Below, piece by piece: positions 17,886-25,626 of a stretch of DNA of 64,000 nucleotides (positions are counted from its first letter, which is position 1; the number at the start of each line of letters is the position of its first letter). Location: assembly GCF_014230315.1 (NCBI RefSeq), contig NZ_JACLAW010000004.1, positions 1 through 64,000 of the forward strand, given 5' to 3'. The notes under the pieces are model-generated. The model worked only from the letters and a program-made list of their open reading frames with translations. It was not told the DNA's origin and made no database searches. Source of the stretch: Novosphingobium flavum. GTDB lineage: Bacteria > Pseudomonadota > Alphaproteobacteria > Sphingomonadales > Sphingomonadaceae. A program made the position numbers and the translations under genes.

Positions 17886-19045
17886 TATTTGTTCTCCAAA
17901 TTCTTTGGCATCGGCGCAAGACCCAGCATCGCCCGCTTCTCGTCCAGGCTCAGGAAGTCGGCCTTGCTCACCTGGCTCCACAGCAGCTCGCGGTCCTCGG
18001 CCAGCGCCGGAACCCGGTCGAGGTCGACCGTCAGCGGACTGTCCGGGAACCATGTCGTCAGCCCCTCCGACAGGGCCGAGAGCAGCTTGGCCGCCAGCGG
18101 CAGCAAGGTCAGCCGCCACAGCGCGCGGTTGGCCTCGCGGTAATTGGCATAGGTCGCGTCCCCCGGCAGGCCGAGCAGCATCGGCGGCACCCCGAAGGCC
18201 AGCGCGATGTCCCGCGCCGCCGCGGCCTTGAGCGCGGCGAAATCCATGTCCGCCGGGCTCATGGAAAGCGATTGCCACTTCAGCCCGCCCTCCAGCACCA
18301 ACGGCCGCCCGGCATTGCCCTCGCCCGAAAAGGCCTGGGCCAGCTCATCCTTGAGCCGGTCGAACTGGTCCGGGGTCAGCCCGGCACCGTCGCCCCCGTC
18401 ATAGACCAGCGCCCCCGAAGGCCGCGCCGCATTGTCGAGCAGCGAGCGGTTCCAGCAGCTCGCGGCATTGTGGATCGCCACGGCCTGGTCGGCGGCGGAA
18501 AGGCAGCCCGCGCCGTAATGGTCGTCGGCGGGATGATAGGCCTTGATGTGAATGATATTGGGCGAGGCGTCCTCGTCCTCCACCGGGATGGAGATCGCCT
18601 GCTCGCCCACGCGGTAGGCATAGGCCTCGGGCCAGCCATCGGGGCCGACGATCGCGCTCACCCGCTCGGGTCGCAGCGCGAACAGTTCCACCGGCCGCCC
18701 GCGAGCGTCCTTGATGATCTGCACATAGCCATTGCCATGCAGCAGCAGGTGGCTCGCCAGCGTCTCCAGCAGCGCTTGCCCGGCGCTCGTCGCTGTGACC
18801 AGCACGGCCAGATCCGGCTCGGTCGGCACCAGCGCGGCCTGCCCGATTCCCTCGGCCACCAGCCGCACGGCGCGCTGCGCCACGGGGTTGTCGAGATAGG
18901 CCCGGCGCACTGCCCGGCCATATTCAAACGGCGCGCGGGCCATGCCGCCATCGGCCATGATCCACGGCGAATTGTAAGCGCGCGCCAGCGGCACACGCGC
19001 GGCCGTGCCCTTGAAGGCAGCGGCCAGGCTCTGCAAAAACGACAT
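17885..19045 (-). CDS. Phage portal protein (GTA gp3 homologue)
   Basis: 386 residues, HK97-type portal family. Recognisable segments are NPVAQRAVRLVAEGIG, LLLHGNGYVQIIKDARGRPVEL, IIHIKAYHP, and the C-terminal GVPPMLLGLPGDATYANYREANRALWRLTLLPL followed by LTTWFPDS. The portal dodecamer forms the DNA channel and docks the terminase. It starts 39 bases after the large terminase stop. Normal length for a GTA portal. Confidence 0.93.
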   Translation of the reverse strand: MSFLQSLAAAFKGTAARVPLARAYNSPWIMADGGMARAPFEYGRAVRRAYLDNPVAQRAVRLVAEGIGQAALVPTEPDLAVLVTATSAGQALLETLASHLLLHGNGYVQIIKDARGRPVELFALRPERVSAIVGPDGWPEAYAYRVGEQAISIPVEDEDASPNIIHIKAYHPADDHYGAGCLSAADQAVAIHNAASCWNRSLLDNAARPSGALVYDGGDGAGLTPDQFDRLKDELAQAFSGEGNAGRPLVLEGGLKWQSLSMSPADMDFAALKAAAARDIALAFGVPPMLLGLPGDATYANYREANRALWRLTLLPLAAKLLSALSEGLTTWFPDSPLTVDLDRVPALAEDRELLWSQVSKADFLSLDEKRAMLGLAPMPKNLENK

Positions 19046-19084
19046 CGGCTTGGGGCCTTTCTGTAATGTCAGCTCGGGTCCGGC

Positions 19085-20437
19085 TCAGCGCACCCAGATC
19101 TTCGGTTCCGCCGCGCGCTGCAGGCACAGCTCGCTCAGCGCCCAGACCAGCGCATCGGCGCGGTCGGGCGAACGGCCCGGCCCTTCATAGGTCCCGCCGG
19201 CCATCAGCCCGCACAGCTCGTCCTCGAGCCGCGCGAACAGCCCGGCATGGCGCACCCGCCCGGCCTCGTAGAGCGCGGCGACCGGCTCGGCCCGCGCCGC
19301 CTTGCCGCGGCTGGCGTGAACCAGCTTGAGCGGCAGGCTGATCTCGGCGGCGCGCAGCACGCTCGCCACCATCTGCCCGCCCTGGTTGGCCTCGGCGACC
19401 ACGCGGTCGGCCTGCCACAGCCGCGCCGCCTCGGCGGTCGCGCGCGCCCAGCGCTCGGGGCTCGGCTTCTCGACCGAGGCATCGGCCAGCACGCGGGCCA
19501 CACCGTCCTCGCCCAGCGCGCAGACCACGATCCCGCAGGCATCGCCATCCGCCGAAGCGGGCGGGTCCACCCCGATCACGGTCCGCACCGCCGCAGCAGC
19601 ACCGCGCGGCTCGCGGCACTGCTCCAGCAAGGCGCGGGTCCACAGCGCGCCCGGCCGGTCGAGGATCAGCTCGCCCTCCAGTTCCTGTCGGCCCAGCAGG
19701 CTTTGCCCAAATGTGCGGCGCATCGCATTGAGGAACCGCGCGGGCAGGTTGGCGGCATTGTCGAAGGTGCTGCCGCGCGTCACCGCAAGGCCGTCCTTCT
19801 CCGCCAGCAGGCGCCGCAGCAGGGGCATGTCGCGCGGGGTGGTCGTCGCCACCACGCGCGGATCGTCGCCCAGCCGTAGGCCCATCAGCAGGTTGTCCCA
19901 GGCGGCCATGGCGCGGCCGCCGGCATTGTCCCACTTGGCCAGTTCGTCGCACCAGCCATGGCTATGCTGCGGCCCGCGCAGGCTTTCCGGTTCCTGCGCC
20001 GAATAGAGCGTCGCCTGCGCGCCATTGGGCCAGGTCAGCCGGCGCAGGCTGGACTCGAACTTCGGGCGCCGGTGCTCCGGCGCAATGCGCATCAGGCCGC
20101 TGTCGCCGTCGACCATGATCGCCCGGGCTTCGGCGAGGTTCGCCGCGACCAGCGCGATCCGCGCCGCGCCGTCCCGCTCTGCCACGGCGCGGACCCATTC
20201 CGAGCCCGCCCGGGTCTTGCCGAAGCCGCGCCCGGCAAGGATCAGCCAGGTCCGCCAGTCGCCCGCCGGGGCCAGCTGCGCCCGGCGCGCCCAGAGCGGC
20301 CAGTGCCAGCGCCATTCGCGGCGCTCCTCGTGGTTCAGTCCCCCCAGCAGGGCAGCCCGCTCGGCCGCACTGGCCTTGAGCAGAACCGCCAGCGTGTCCT
20401 CCGCCTCGCCGCCATGGGGCTCAGCCCCCGGCGGCAT
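19085..20437 (-). CDS. Terminase large subunit, DNA-packaging motor (GTA gp2 homologue)
   Basis: 450 residues. Walker A LAGRGFGKTRAGSEW, adenine-side segments IALVAANLAEAR, the Walker B region and DELAKWDN coupling segment, and a C-terminal RNase H-like nuclease beginning VIGVDPPASADGDACGIVV with the metal-binding Asp residues. It pumps headful lengths of host DNA into the capsid; GTA motors package random chromosomal DNA. ATG 20437 follows GGAG with six bases spacing and overlaps gp1 by 17 bases; the frame upstream is a shadow. Both ATPase and nuclease residues look intact, so the motor is probably functional. Confidence 0.93.
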   Translation of the reverse strand: MPPGAEPHGGEAEDTLAVLLKASAAERAALLGGLNHEERREWRWHWPLWARRAQLAPAGDWRTWLILAGRGFGKTRAGSEWVRAVAERDGAARIALVAANLAEARAIMVDGDSGLMRIAPEHRRPKFESSLRRLTWPNGAQATLYSAQEPESLRGPQHSHGWCDELAKWDNAGGRAMAAWDNLLMGLRLGDDPRVVATTTPRDMPLLRRLLAEKDGLAVTRGSTFDNAANLPARFLNAMRRTFGQSLLGRQELEGELILDRPGALWTRALLEQCREPRGAAAAVRTVIGVDPPASADGDACGIVVCALGEDGVARVLADASVEKPSPERWARATAEAARLWQADRVVAEANQGGQMVASVLRAAEISLPLKLVHASRGKAARAEPVAALYEAGRVRHAGLFARLEDELCGLMAGGTYEGPGRSPDRADALVWALSELCLQRAAEPKIWVR

Positions 20438-20909
20438 TGCCTGCTCCGTCGTCCGCCGCCGCTTCCTCCTCCAGCCGCCGCGCCTGCACCTGCTCGCGCA
20501 GCATGGCCAGCTTGGCATCGAGCGAGGCCCGCACCTCCTCGGCGTTCACATTGGCCTTTTCCGCCATGTATTTCGCGCGGGTGTCCCTGTGGGCCAGCAG
20601 CAGCCGCAGGGCTGTCGCATTGTCATATTTGATCGCGGGAATGTCGCGCGATTCCCCGGTGCGCAGCCGGCACAGCAATTCCATCTCGAGGTGGTCGTAA
20701 CCCTCGACCAGCGCCTCCAGCCAGGCTTCGGCAAACAGGCCATCCTCGCGCTTGGTCTTGTAGACCCAGCTCAGGCTGATGTCGGCGCACTCGGCAGAGG
20801 CGGTGACGTTCGAAGTCTCGGCAAGGCAGGCGAGAAATTTCTCGCGCCAGTTCTTGGGCGCGCCAAATCGGCGCCGGCGCGCAGGCGCGCCGTCAGGTTC
20901 AGCTGTCAT
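20421..20909 (-). CDS. Small terminase-like protein (GTA gp1 homologue)
   Basis: 162 residues. A basic N-terminus (RRRRFGAPKNW) and a helix-turn-helix region (FLACLAETSNVTASAECADISLSWVYKTKRED) are followed by YDHLEMELLCRLRTGESRD and LRLLLAHRD, and then by a C-terminal coiled-coil-like helix (VNAEEVRASLDAKLAMLREQ). This matches GTA gp1, shown in RcGTA to be a small terminase that lost specific DNA recognition. It is the first structural gene of the cluster; the promoter and a possible leader peptide lie 40-120 bases upstream. Confidence 0.87.
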   Translation of the reverse strand: MTAEPDGAPARRRRFGAPKNWREKFLACLAETSNVTASAECADISLSWVYKTKREDGLFAEAWLEALVEGYDHLEMELLCRLRTGESRDIPAIKYDNATALRLLLAHRDTRAKYMAEKANVNAEEVRASLDAKLAMLREQVQARRLEEEAAADDGAGNAAGG

Positions 20910-20948
20910 GCTCGTGTCCGCTCCGGGGTAGGGAAGTCTTGAGCGAAA

Positions 20949-20987
20949 TCAGGCCGTTCGCCGCAGGGTGGCGGCGACTCGCTTCAT
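20949..20987 (-). CDS. Possible 12-residue leader ORF ahead of the GTA genes
   Basis: MKRVAATLRRTA followed by a stop, in the leader between the GTA promoter and gp1. It has a GGGAAC stretch about 8 bases before its ATG and is strongly basic. It is too short to judge by coding statistics and may be chance. Confidence 0.25.
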   Translation of the reverse strand: MKRVAATLRRTA

Positions 20988-21001
20988 CTCGATGTTCCCT
21001 T

Positions 21002-21030
21002 TATGTACCGAAACAGCGTGACGATGTCAA
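21002..21030 (-). promoter_or_regulatory. Candidate GTA cluster promoter
   Basis: On the minus strand a perfect TTGACA (-35, 21025-21030) is 17 bases from TACATA (-10, 21002-21007). It points at gp1, whose ATG is 93 bases downstream of the -10. It is the only good promoter match between gp1 and the divergent DedA-family gene. Confidence 0.6.
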
Positions 21031-21037
21031 GAACAAA

Positions 21038-21052
21038 TAACCAATGTGGTTA
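21038..21052. promoter_or_regulatory. Perfect palindrome upstream of the GTA -35, two TAACCA cores
   Basis: TAACCA-ATG-TGGTTA, 6-bp arms around ATG, begins 8 bases upstream of the GTA -35 box, a usual activator position (about -50). The arms share the TAACCA core of the alphaproteobacterial CtrA half-site (TTAACCAT); CtrA is encoded at 31740-32435. A binding-site role is inference. Confidence 0.5.
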
Positions 21053-21126
21053 CATATCTCGCCGCTTGCCGGTTCGCCGCCCCGCCTCTATCCCCGCGTC
21101 ACAGGCAATAACCCAAAGGATTTCGG

Positions 21127-21756
21127 ATGCTGCGCCGCCTCTACCAGTGGACGATGGACAAGGCCGCGCACCGCCACGCCCAGCTCTGGCTCGCCCTGTT
21201 CTGCTTCGTTGAGGCCAGCTTCTTCCCGATCCCGCCGCACCCGCTGCTCGGCCTGATGTGCCTGGCCGAGCCGAAAAAGGCCGTGCGCTTCGCTGCCATC
21301 GCCACCCTCGCTTCGGTCGCGGGCGGCCTGCTCGGCTATGCCATCGGTCATTTCCTCTACGATGCGGTCGGCGCCCAGCTGCTCCACGCGCTCGGGCTCG
21401 AGAAGTCCTTCCCCGTCGCCGCCTGCTATCTGCGCGAGGTCGGCTTCTGGCTGTTCGTGGCCAAGGGCGCCACGCCGATCCCGTTCAAGCTGTTGACCAT
21501 CACCGCCGGCTTCATCGCCATGCCGCTGCCTACCTTCATCGTCGCCAGCGTGGTCAGCCGCGCGATCAGCTTCATGATCGTCGGCGTGCTGTTCCGCCTG
21601 TTCGGCGCCCCGATCAAGGCTTTCATAGACCGCTATCTCGGCACGGTCGTCGCGGTCTTCATCGTCCTCGTCATCGCCGGTTTCGCTGCCGTCACCCTGC
21701 TCGAAGGCGGCAACAAGGCCGTCGCCTCCAAGTGCGAGGCTGCCACCACGGTATGA
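21127..21756 (+). CDS. YqaA/DedA-family membrane protein (VTT domain)
   Basis: 209 residues with four to five hydrophobic helices. The FVEASFFPIPPHPLLGLM segment and VAKGATPIPFKLLTITAGF match the VTT/DedA-type re-entrant core (PIP motif and G-x-x-x-x-P/F). Such proteins sit in the cytoplasmic membrane; DedA relatives are linked to polyprenyl-phosphate or phospholipid flipping and membrane homeostasis. The YqaA subgroup is poorly characterised. It is divergent from the GTA cluster; its own promoter was not recognised. REP-like repeats follow. Confidence 0.86.
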   Translation: MLRRLYQWTMDKAAHRHAQLWLALFCFVEASFFPIPPHPLLGLMCLAEPKKAVRFAAIATLASVAGGLLGYAIGHFLYDAVGAQLLHALGLEKSFPVAACYLREVGFWLFVAKGATPIPFKLLTITAGFIAMPLPTFIVASVVSRAISFMIVGVLFRLFGAPIKAFIDRYLGTVVAVFIVLVIAGFAAVTLLEGGNKAVASKCEAATTV

Positions 21757-21767
21757 GTGCGGCCGTT

Positions 21768-21889
21768 CTCCTCTCCCGCCAGCGGGATAGGTTGGGGGTG
21801 GGCGGCCACATCTCCGCTGTAAAAGCGGCCGGGAGGGACTCGCTTCGTCCCCGCCCCTTCGTCATTGCGAGCGCAGCGAAGCAATCCAG
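21768..21889. repeat. Sphingomonad interspersed REP-like elements
   Basis: Two elements typical of sphingomonad intergenic repeats. At 21768-21802 a CTCCCGC-CA-GCGGGA hairpin is followed by a GGTTGGGGGTGGG tail. At 21861-21889 there is a GTCATTGCGAGCG / GCGAAGCAATCC unit with TTGC/GCAA arms. They lie between the convergent DedA-family and SGNH genes and may serve as terminators. Genome-wide copy number cannot be seen here. Confidence 0.6.
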
Positions 21890-21892
21890 GGC

Positions 21893-22750
21893 CTAACGCA
21901 CCGCACCCGCCTCAGCAGCCAACCGCTTGTCCGCCTCGGCCAGCGCCGCCCGCGCCACCGGCGCCATCCGGGCAAACCCGGCATGATTGGGGTGCAGCCC
22001 GTCGTCGCTGAACGCGGCGCGCAGCGAGCCGTCGCGCGCGGCCAGAGGCGTGTAGTAATCGGCCACCACCAGCCCCCGCTCCGCGGCGAAAGCGGCCAAC
22101 CAGCCATTCAGCGCGCGGATCCGCGGAACGGTCCGCGCCCGGTCGTCGCTGCCGTCGCCGTTGGCCGGCGGGATCAGGCCGATGATCACCACGATGCCCT
22201 GGGCCTGCGCGAGCGTGACCATGGCGCGGATGTTGTTGCGATAGTCTTCCGGCCGCGATGGCCCGCGCTTGCCGATCACGTCGTTCACGCCGACCATCAG
22301 GTGCAAGATCTTCGGCCTGAGCGCGAGGGCGTCGGGCATCAGCCGCACCAGCACCTGCGCGCTGTTCTGCCCCGATACGCCGCGATTGAGCACATCCCCG
22401 CCCAGCGCGTTGGCGCCGAACAGCGCTGGGTCGTCAAAGCCCCAGTACTGGGTGATCGAATCGCCCATGAACACCGCGCGTGGCCAGGCACCCCTGGCGG
22501 CGATCGCGGCGTTTTCCGCCTGGTAGATGCACAGATCGTCCCAGTCGCTGGTTTCGATCCGCCGTCCGGCCAGCGTCAGCACCGCTATCCGCGCCATGTG
22601 CCGCAAGCGCGGCTCGGGCGCGGGGCAGGGGGCGTCGGTCAGTCCATCATTGGCCGGGGCCAGGCGGTTTGCCGCAAGCTGCAGAGCGCCGAGCAGGAAC
22701 AGGGCCACGAGCAGGCCCCACAGCAGCCTGCCCATGATCCGCCCTGCCAT
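21893..22750 (-). CDS. Membrane-anchored or exported SGNH/GDSL-type hydrolase
   Basis: 285 residues. An N-terminal hydrophobic helix (LLWGLLVALFLLGALQLAANRL) is a signal anchor or signal peptide. The SGNH blocks are complete: GDSI (block I, nucleophile Ser), NRGVSGQ (block II Gly), GVNDV (block III Asn) and DGLHPN (block V with catalytic Asp and His). Substrate unknown; such enzymes hydrolyse acyl or acetyl esters on lipids or polysaccharides. It lies four bases downstream of the spt gene on the same strand, suggesting co-transcription with sphingolipid synthesis and perhaps a role in processing envelope lipids, which is inference. Confidence 0.87.
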   Translation of the reverse strand: MAGRIMGRLLWGLLVALFLLGALQLAANRLAPANDGLTDAPCPAPEPRLRHMARIAVLTLAGRRIETSDWDDLCIYQAENAAIAARGAWPRAVFMGDSITQYWGFDDPALFGANALGGDVLNRGVSGQNSAQVLVRLMPDALALRPKILHLMVGVNDVIGKRGPSRPEDYRNNIRAMVTLAQAQGIVVIIGLIPPANGDGSDDRARTVPRIRALNGWLAAFAAERGLVVADYYTPLAARDGSLRAAFSDDGLHPNHAGFARMAPVARAALAEADKRLAAEAGAVR

Positions 22751-22754
22751 GGCC

Positions 22755-23954
22755 TCAGATGATCCCGGCGATCTTCCCGGCCCGCTCGAACCGGCCGATG
22801 ATGGTCTGCACCTGCTCGGCCGAATGCTCCGCGCAAAGCGAGCAGCGCAGCAGGGTCATGCCCGCCGGGGTTGCCGGCGGCCGCGCGAGGTTCACATAGA
22901 GCCCTTCGTGCAGCAGGGCCTCCCACATCGCGGCGCCGCGTTCGAGGTCGGGCATGATCACCGCGATGATCGCGCTCTGCGGCTCTTCCGTGCCAAGCTG
23001 GAAGCCAAGGTCCTTGAGACCCTTGTGCAGCGTCCCGCTGTTTTCCCAGAGGTGCGCCCGCTTGGCGCCCGCATGCATCAGCTTGCGGATCGAGGTCGCG
23101 GCCGTCGCCACCACGCTCGGCGGCAGGCTGGCGGTAAACACGTAAGGGCGGCAGACCAGCCGCATGATCTCGAACTTGGGGTGGTTGGAAACGCAGAAGC
23201 CGCCCACCGTGCCGACCGACTTGGAAAAGGTCCCGATCACGAAGTCGACGTCCTCGAGGCAGCCCTGGTCCTCGGCCACGCCGCGCCCGTTCGGCCCGAT
23301 GAAGCCCATCGAATGGGCCTCGTCGACCAGCACCATGGCGCCATTGTCCTTGGCGACCTTGATCATCTCCTTGAGCGGGGCGATGTCGCCCAGCATCGAA
23401 TAGACGCCTTCCAGCACCACCAGCTTGCCCGCGCCCTCGGGAATGCGCTTCAGGCGCTTTTCCATGGCCACGATGTCGTTGTGCTTGAAGGGCACCACTT
23501 CGGCGTCGCCCATCTTGCAGCCGTCCCAGATGGACGCATGGCTGTCGATGTCGAGCACGATGTAGTCACCCTTGCCGGCGATCGTGCTGATGATGCCCAG
23601 GTTCGCCTGGTAGCCGGTGGAAAAGACCATTGCATGGTCCATTCCGTAAAAGTCCTTGAGCGCGTCCTCGACCGCCCGGTGACCGGCATAGGTCCCGTTG
23701 AGCACCCGGCTCCCGGTCGTGCCCGAACCGAAATCGTCGAGCGCCTGCTTGCCCGATGCGATCACGTCGGCGTCGAAGGTCATGCCCATGTAGTTGTAGG
23801 TGCCGAGCAGGATCGTCTCACGCCCGTTGCAGACGGCCACAGTGGGCGAGATCACGCGCTCCATCACCAGGCTGAACGGATCGGTCACCCCGGTCGAAAG
23901 CAGGTCCTCGCGCTGCTTGATCAGGGGGTCGAACTTGCTGAAAAGATCGGTCAT
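22755..23954 (-). CDS. spt: Serine palmitoyltransferase
   Basis: 399-residue alpha-oxoamine synthase that condenses L-serine with a long-chain acyl thioester to 3-ketosphinganine, the first step of sphingolipid synthesis, giving the sphingomonad outer-membrane glycosphingolipids. The PLP Schiff-base lysine is K245 (GTFSKSVG), D211 and H214 (DEAHSMG) contact the cofactor, and H139 (DSHAS) stacks on the ring. SPT rather than AONS/KBL is inferred from the N-terminus (FDPLIKQREDLL, NYMGMT) and from the ACP gene upstream. ATG 23954 is chosen, nine bases inside the intergenic region; a TTG four codons upstream is possible. It lies directly after the ACP gene, in an operon with the SGNH hydrolase. 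Confidence 0.93.
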   Translation of the reverse strand: MTDLFSKFDPLIKQREDLLSTGVTDPFSLVMERVISPTVAVCNGRETILLGTYNYMGMTFDADVIASGKQALDDFGSGTTGSRVLNGTYAGHRAVEDALKDFYGMDHAMVFSTGYQANLGIISTIAGKGDYIVLDIDSHASIWDGCKMGDAEVVPFKHNDIVAMEKRLKRIPEGAGKLVVLEGVYSMLGDIAPLKEMIKVAKDNGAMVLVDEAHSMGFIGPNGRGVAEDQGCLEDVDFVIGTFSKSVGTVGGFCVSNHPKFEIMRLVCRPYVFTASLPPSVVATAATSIRKLMHAGAKRAHLWENSGTLHKGLKDLGFQLGTEEPQSAIIAVIMPDLERGAAMWEALLHEGLYVNLARPPATPAGMTLLRCSLCAEHSAEQVQTIIGRFERAGKIAGII

Positions 23955-23962
23955 TTTCCGGT

Positions 23963-24202
23963 TCAACCCTGCAGCTTGACCACGGCATCGACCAGCTGGC
24001 CATAGGTCTCGATCTCTGCCTGCTGGTTCATGCTGATGATAATGTCGAACTCGTCCTCGATCGCCGCGACGAAGTCCATCACCGTCAGGCTGTCGAATTC
24101 CAGGTCCCCAGCAAAGGTCGTGGCGTCGGTTACGTCGACCCCCTTCTTGTTGAAGGGCGCGATCAGCGCGGCGATCCGGTCGGCAGTGGCGGCGCGGTCC
24201 AT
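23963..24202 (-). CDS. Acyl carrier protein dedicated to sphingolipid synthesis
   Basis: 79 residues. The phosphopantetheine site is S38 in LEFDSLTVMDF (DSL motif), with the following helix II VMDFVAAIEDEFDI. Placed eight bases before spt, it is very probably the carrier that delivers the acyl chain to SPT, as described for alphaproteobacterial sphingolipid operons. The ATG at 24202 follows GGAG with a 7-base gap; the frame upstream to 24271 has no ribosome site. It is distinct from the fatty-acid AcpP by its basic N-terminal half (PFNKKGVDV). Confidence 0.9.
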   Translation of the reverse strand: MDRAATADRIAALIAPFNKKGVDVTDATTFAGDLEFDSLTVMDFVAAIEDEFDIIISMNQQAEIETYGQLVDAVVKLQG

Positions 24203-24274
24203 GTCAGGCTCCAGGATAGGGGCGGCGGTAATCGCCGGGAATTGGGGCGCAAAAGCGGCGCGCAGGCACAAAAG

Positions 24275-24652
24275 TCAAGCCACAGCCTTTTCAAGCAGGG
24301 CGCGCACGGCGGCCAGGAACGGCCCGATCGAAACCGGCTTGGCAAGGTAGCCCTCGGCCCCGGCGTCGCGGATTCGCTCCTCGTCGCCCTTGCCGGCATA
24401 GGCGGTCACGGCCAGCACCGGGATATTGCGCAAGGCCACGTCCGCCTTGGCCTGCTCGATCAGGTCGAGGCCGGAAACGCCGGCCAGCTGGATGTCCATG
24501 ATGATCAGGTTGGGCACGAATTCGCGCGCCTTGGCCATCACCTCGTGGCCATCGGCCACGCCTTCCACGGCAAAGCCCTGGCTCTTGAGCACGTCGCAGA
24601 ACAACTTCCGGTTGAGATCGTTGTCCTCGACAACCAGGATTCTCTTTGCCAC
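24275..24652 (-). CDS. divK: Single-domain response regulator DivK
   Basis: 125 residues, only a receiver domain. The acidic pair is in VVEDND, the phospho-acceptor D53 in IIMDIQLAGVSG, T in VTAYAGKGDEERIR and K in AKPVS. The MDIQL and KGDEERIRDAG motifs are those of Caulobacter DivK, which controls the DivJ/PleC-CckA pathway upstream of CtrA. The start is GTG 24652, with AGGAG five bases upstream, giving the usual length; an in-frame GTG at 24688 would add 12 residues without a ribosome site. Divergent from the DUF3572 gene. CtrA is encoded 7 kb away in the same window. Confidence 0.9.
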   Translation of the reverse strand: MAKRILVVEDNDLNRKLFCDVLKSQGFAVEGVADGHEVMAKAREFVPNLIIMDIQLAGVSGLDLIEQAKADVALRNIPVLAVTAYAGKGDEERIRDAGAEGYLAKPVSIGPFLAAVRALLEKAVA

Positions 24653-24715
24653 TTGGCTCCTGCCGATGCGAATGCGCTTCGCATTCACTCCTATGCTCTG
24701 GACGAGAGGCTGACA

Positions 24716-25000
24716 ATTCTCCGCGACCCGTCATCCCCCGCTGATCCGCAGGCCCTCGCGCTTGGCGCCCTCGGCTGGCTGCTCGAAAGCGATGCCCGCG
24801 CCGAGCGCTTCCTCGCCCTGACCGGGCTCACGCCCGACGAACTGCGCGCCGGTCTTGGTGATCCGGCCGCACTTCCCGCCATGCTGGGCGCCGTGCTCGA
24901 TTTCCTCGCCGCGCATGAGCCTGACCTCGTCGGCGCGGCCGAGGCGCTGGGGGTAGAGCCGGCGGTTCTCGCCGCCGCCGGGCAGGGATTGTTGCGATGA
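24716..25000 (+). CDS. DUF3572 family protein, probable ATT start
   Basis: 94 residues: LRDPSSPADPQALALGALGWLLESDARAERFLALTGLTPDELRAGL to a helical C-terminus (LDFLAAHEPDLVGAAEALGV). This is the DUF3572 pattern of small alphaproteobacterial helical proteins of unknown function. No ATG or GTG exists in frame near the homologous start. ATT 24716 has a GAGAGG ribosome site (24704-24709) six bases upstream, as in infC-type starts; TTG 24653 is an in-frame alternative with no good site. The stop overlaps the HAD gene start (ATGA), so it heads a five-gene operon. Confidence 0.8.
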   Translation: MLRDPSSPADPQALALGALGWLLESDARAERFLALTGLTPDELRAGLGDPAALPAMLGAVLDFLAAHEPDLVGAAEALGVEPAVLAAAGQGLLR

Positions 25001-25626
25001 GCCGTCCGCTGGTCGTCACCGATTGCGACGAGGTCCTGCTCCACATGGTCGTGCCGTGGAGCGAATGGCTGCGTGAGCAGCACGGCATCGCCTTCAGCCT
25101 GAACGGCAACGATTTCGTCCGGTCGATGCGCCGGGCCGATGGCGCGCCGGTCACGCCGCAAGACGTCTGGCACCTGCTCGACCTGTTCTTCCGGCACGAG
25201 ATGGAGCGGCAGTACCCGATCGCCGGCGCCGTCGCCGCGATGCAGGAGCTGTCCCATCATGCCGATGTGGTCGTGCTGACCAACCTCACCGACGATCACC
25301 GCGCCGGCCGGGCGGCCCAGCTCCTCGGGCACGGCCTTGATCTCAAGGTCTATACCAACCAGGGGCCCAAGGGCCCGGCGCTGCAGCGCATTCACGCCGA
25401 ATATGCCCCATCGCGCGCGGTCTTCATCGACGATATCGCGCTACACCACGGTTCGGTCGCCGAACTTGCGCCCGCGGTCCATCGCCTCCATCTGTGCGGC
25501 GAACCGCAGATGGCCCCCCATATCCGCTGCGCCCACCGGGCCGGACATGCCCATGCCCGGATTGACCGGTGGGACAGCGCCCTGCCGTGGCTGCTGGCCC
25601 GGCTCAACGGAGACGAAAATGACTGA
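24997..25626 (+). CDS. HAD-superfamily hydrolase
   Basis: 209 residues. The nucleophile motif is VTDCDEVLL (DxD), followed by a small cap, VVVLTNLTDD (motif II Thr), GPKGPAL (motif III Lys) and VFIDDIALHH (motif IV). It is a soluble phosphatase-like enzyme of unknown substrate. It overlaps the DUF3572 gene by 4 bases and the RidA gene by 8 bases, so it is coupled to both. All catalytic residues appear present. Confidence 0.84.
   Translation: MSRPLVVTDCDEVLLHMVVPWSEWLREQHGIAFSLNGNDFVRSMRRADGAPVTPQDVWHLLDLFFRHEMERQYPIAGAVAAMQELSHHADVVVLTNLTDDHRAGRAAQLLGHGLDLKVYTNQGPKGPALQRIHAEYAPSRAVFIDDIALHHGSVAELAPAVHRLHLCGEPQMAPHIRCAHRAGHAHARIDRWDSALPWLLARLNGDEND

Noticed and set aside
15567..18143. 858-codon plus-strand frame across capsid and protease
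   Set aside because: Antisense shadow of well-supported GTA genes; low-complexity Arg/Pro/Ala content.
6947..20909. Ordinary prophage interpretation of the phage-like genes
   Set aside because: No integrase, repressor, replication, lysis or attachment sites; gene set and order are those of GTAs.
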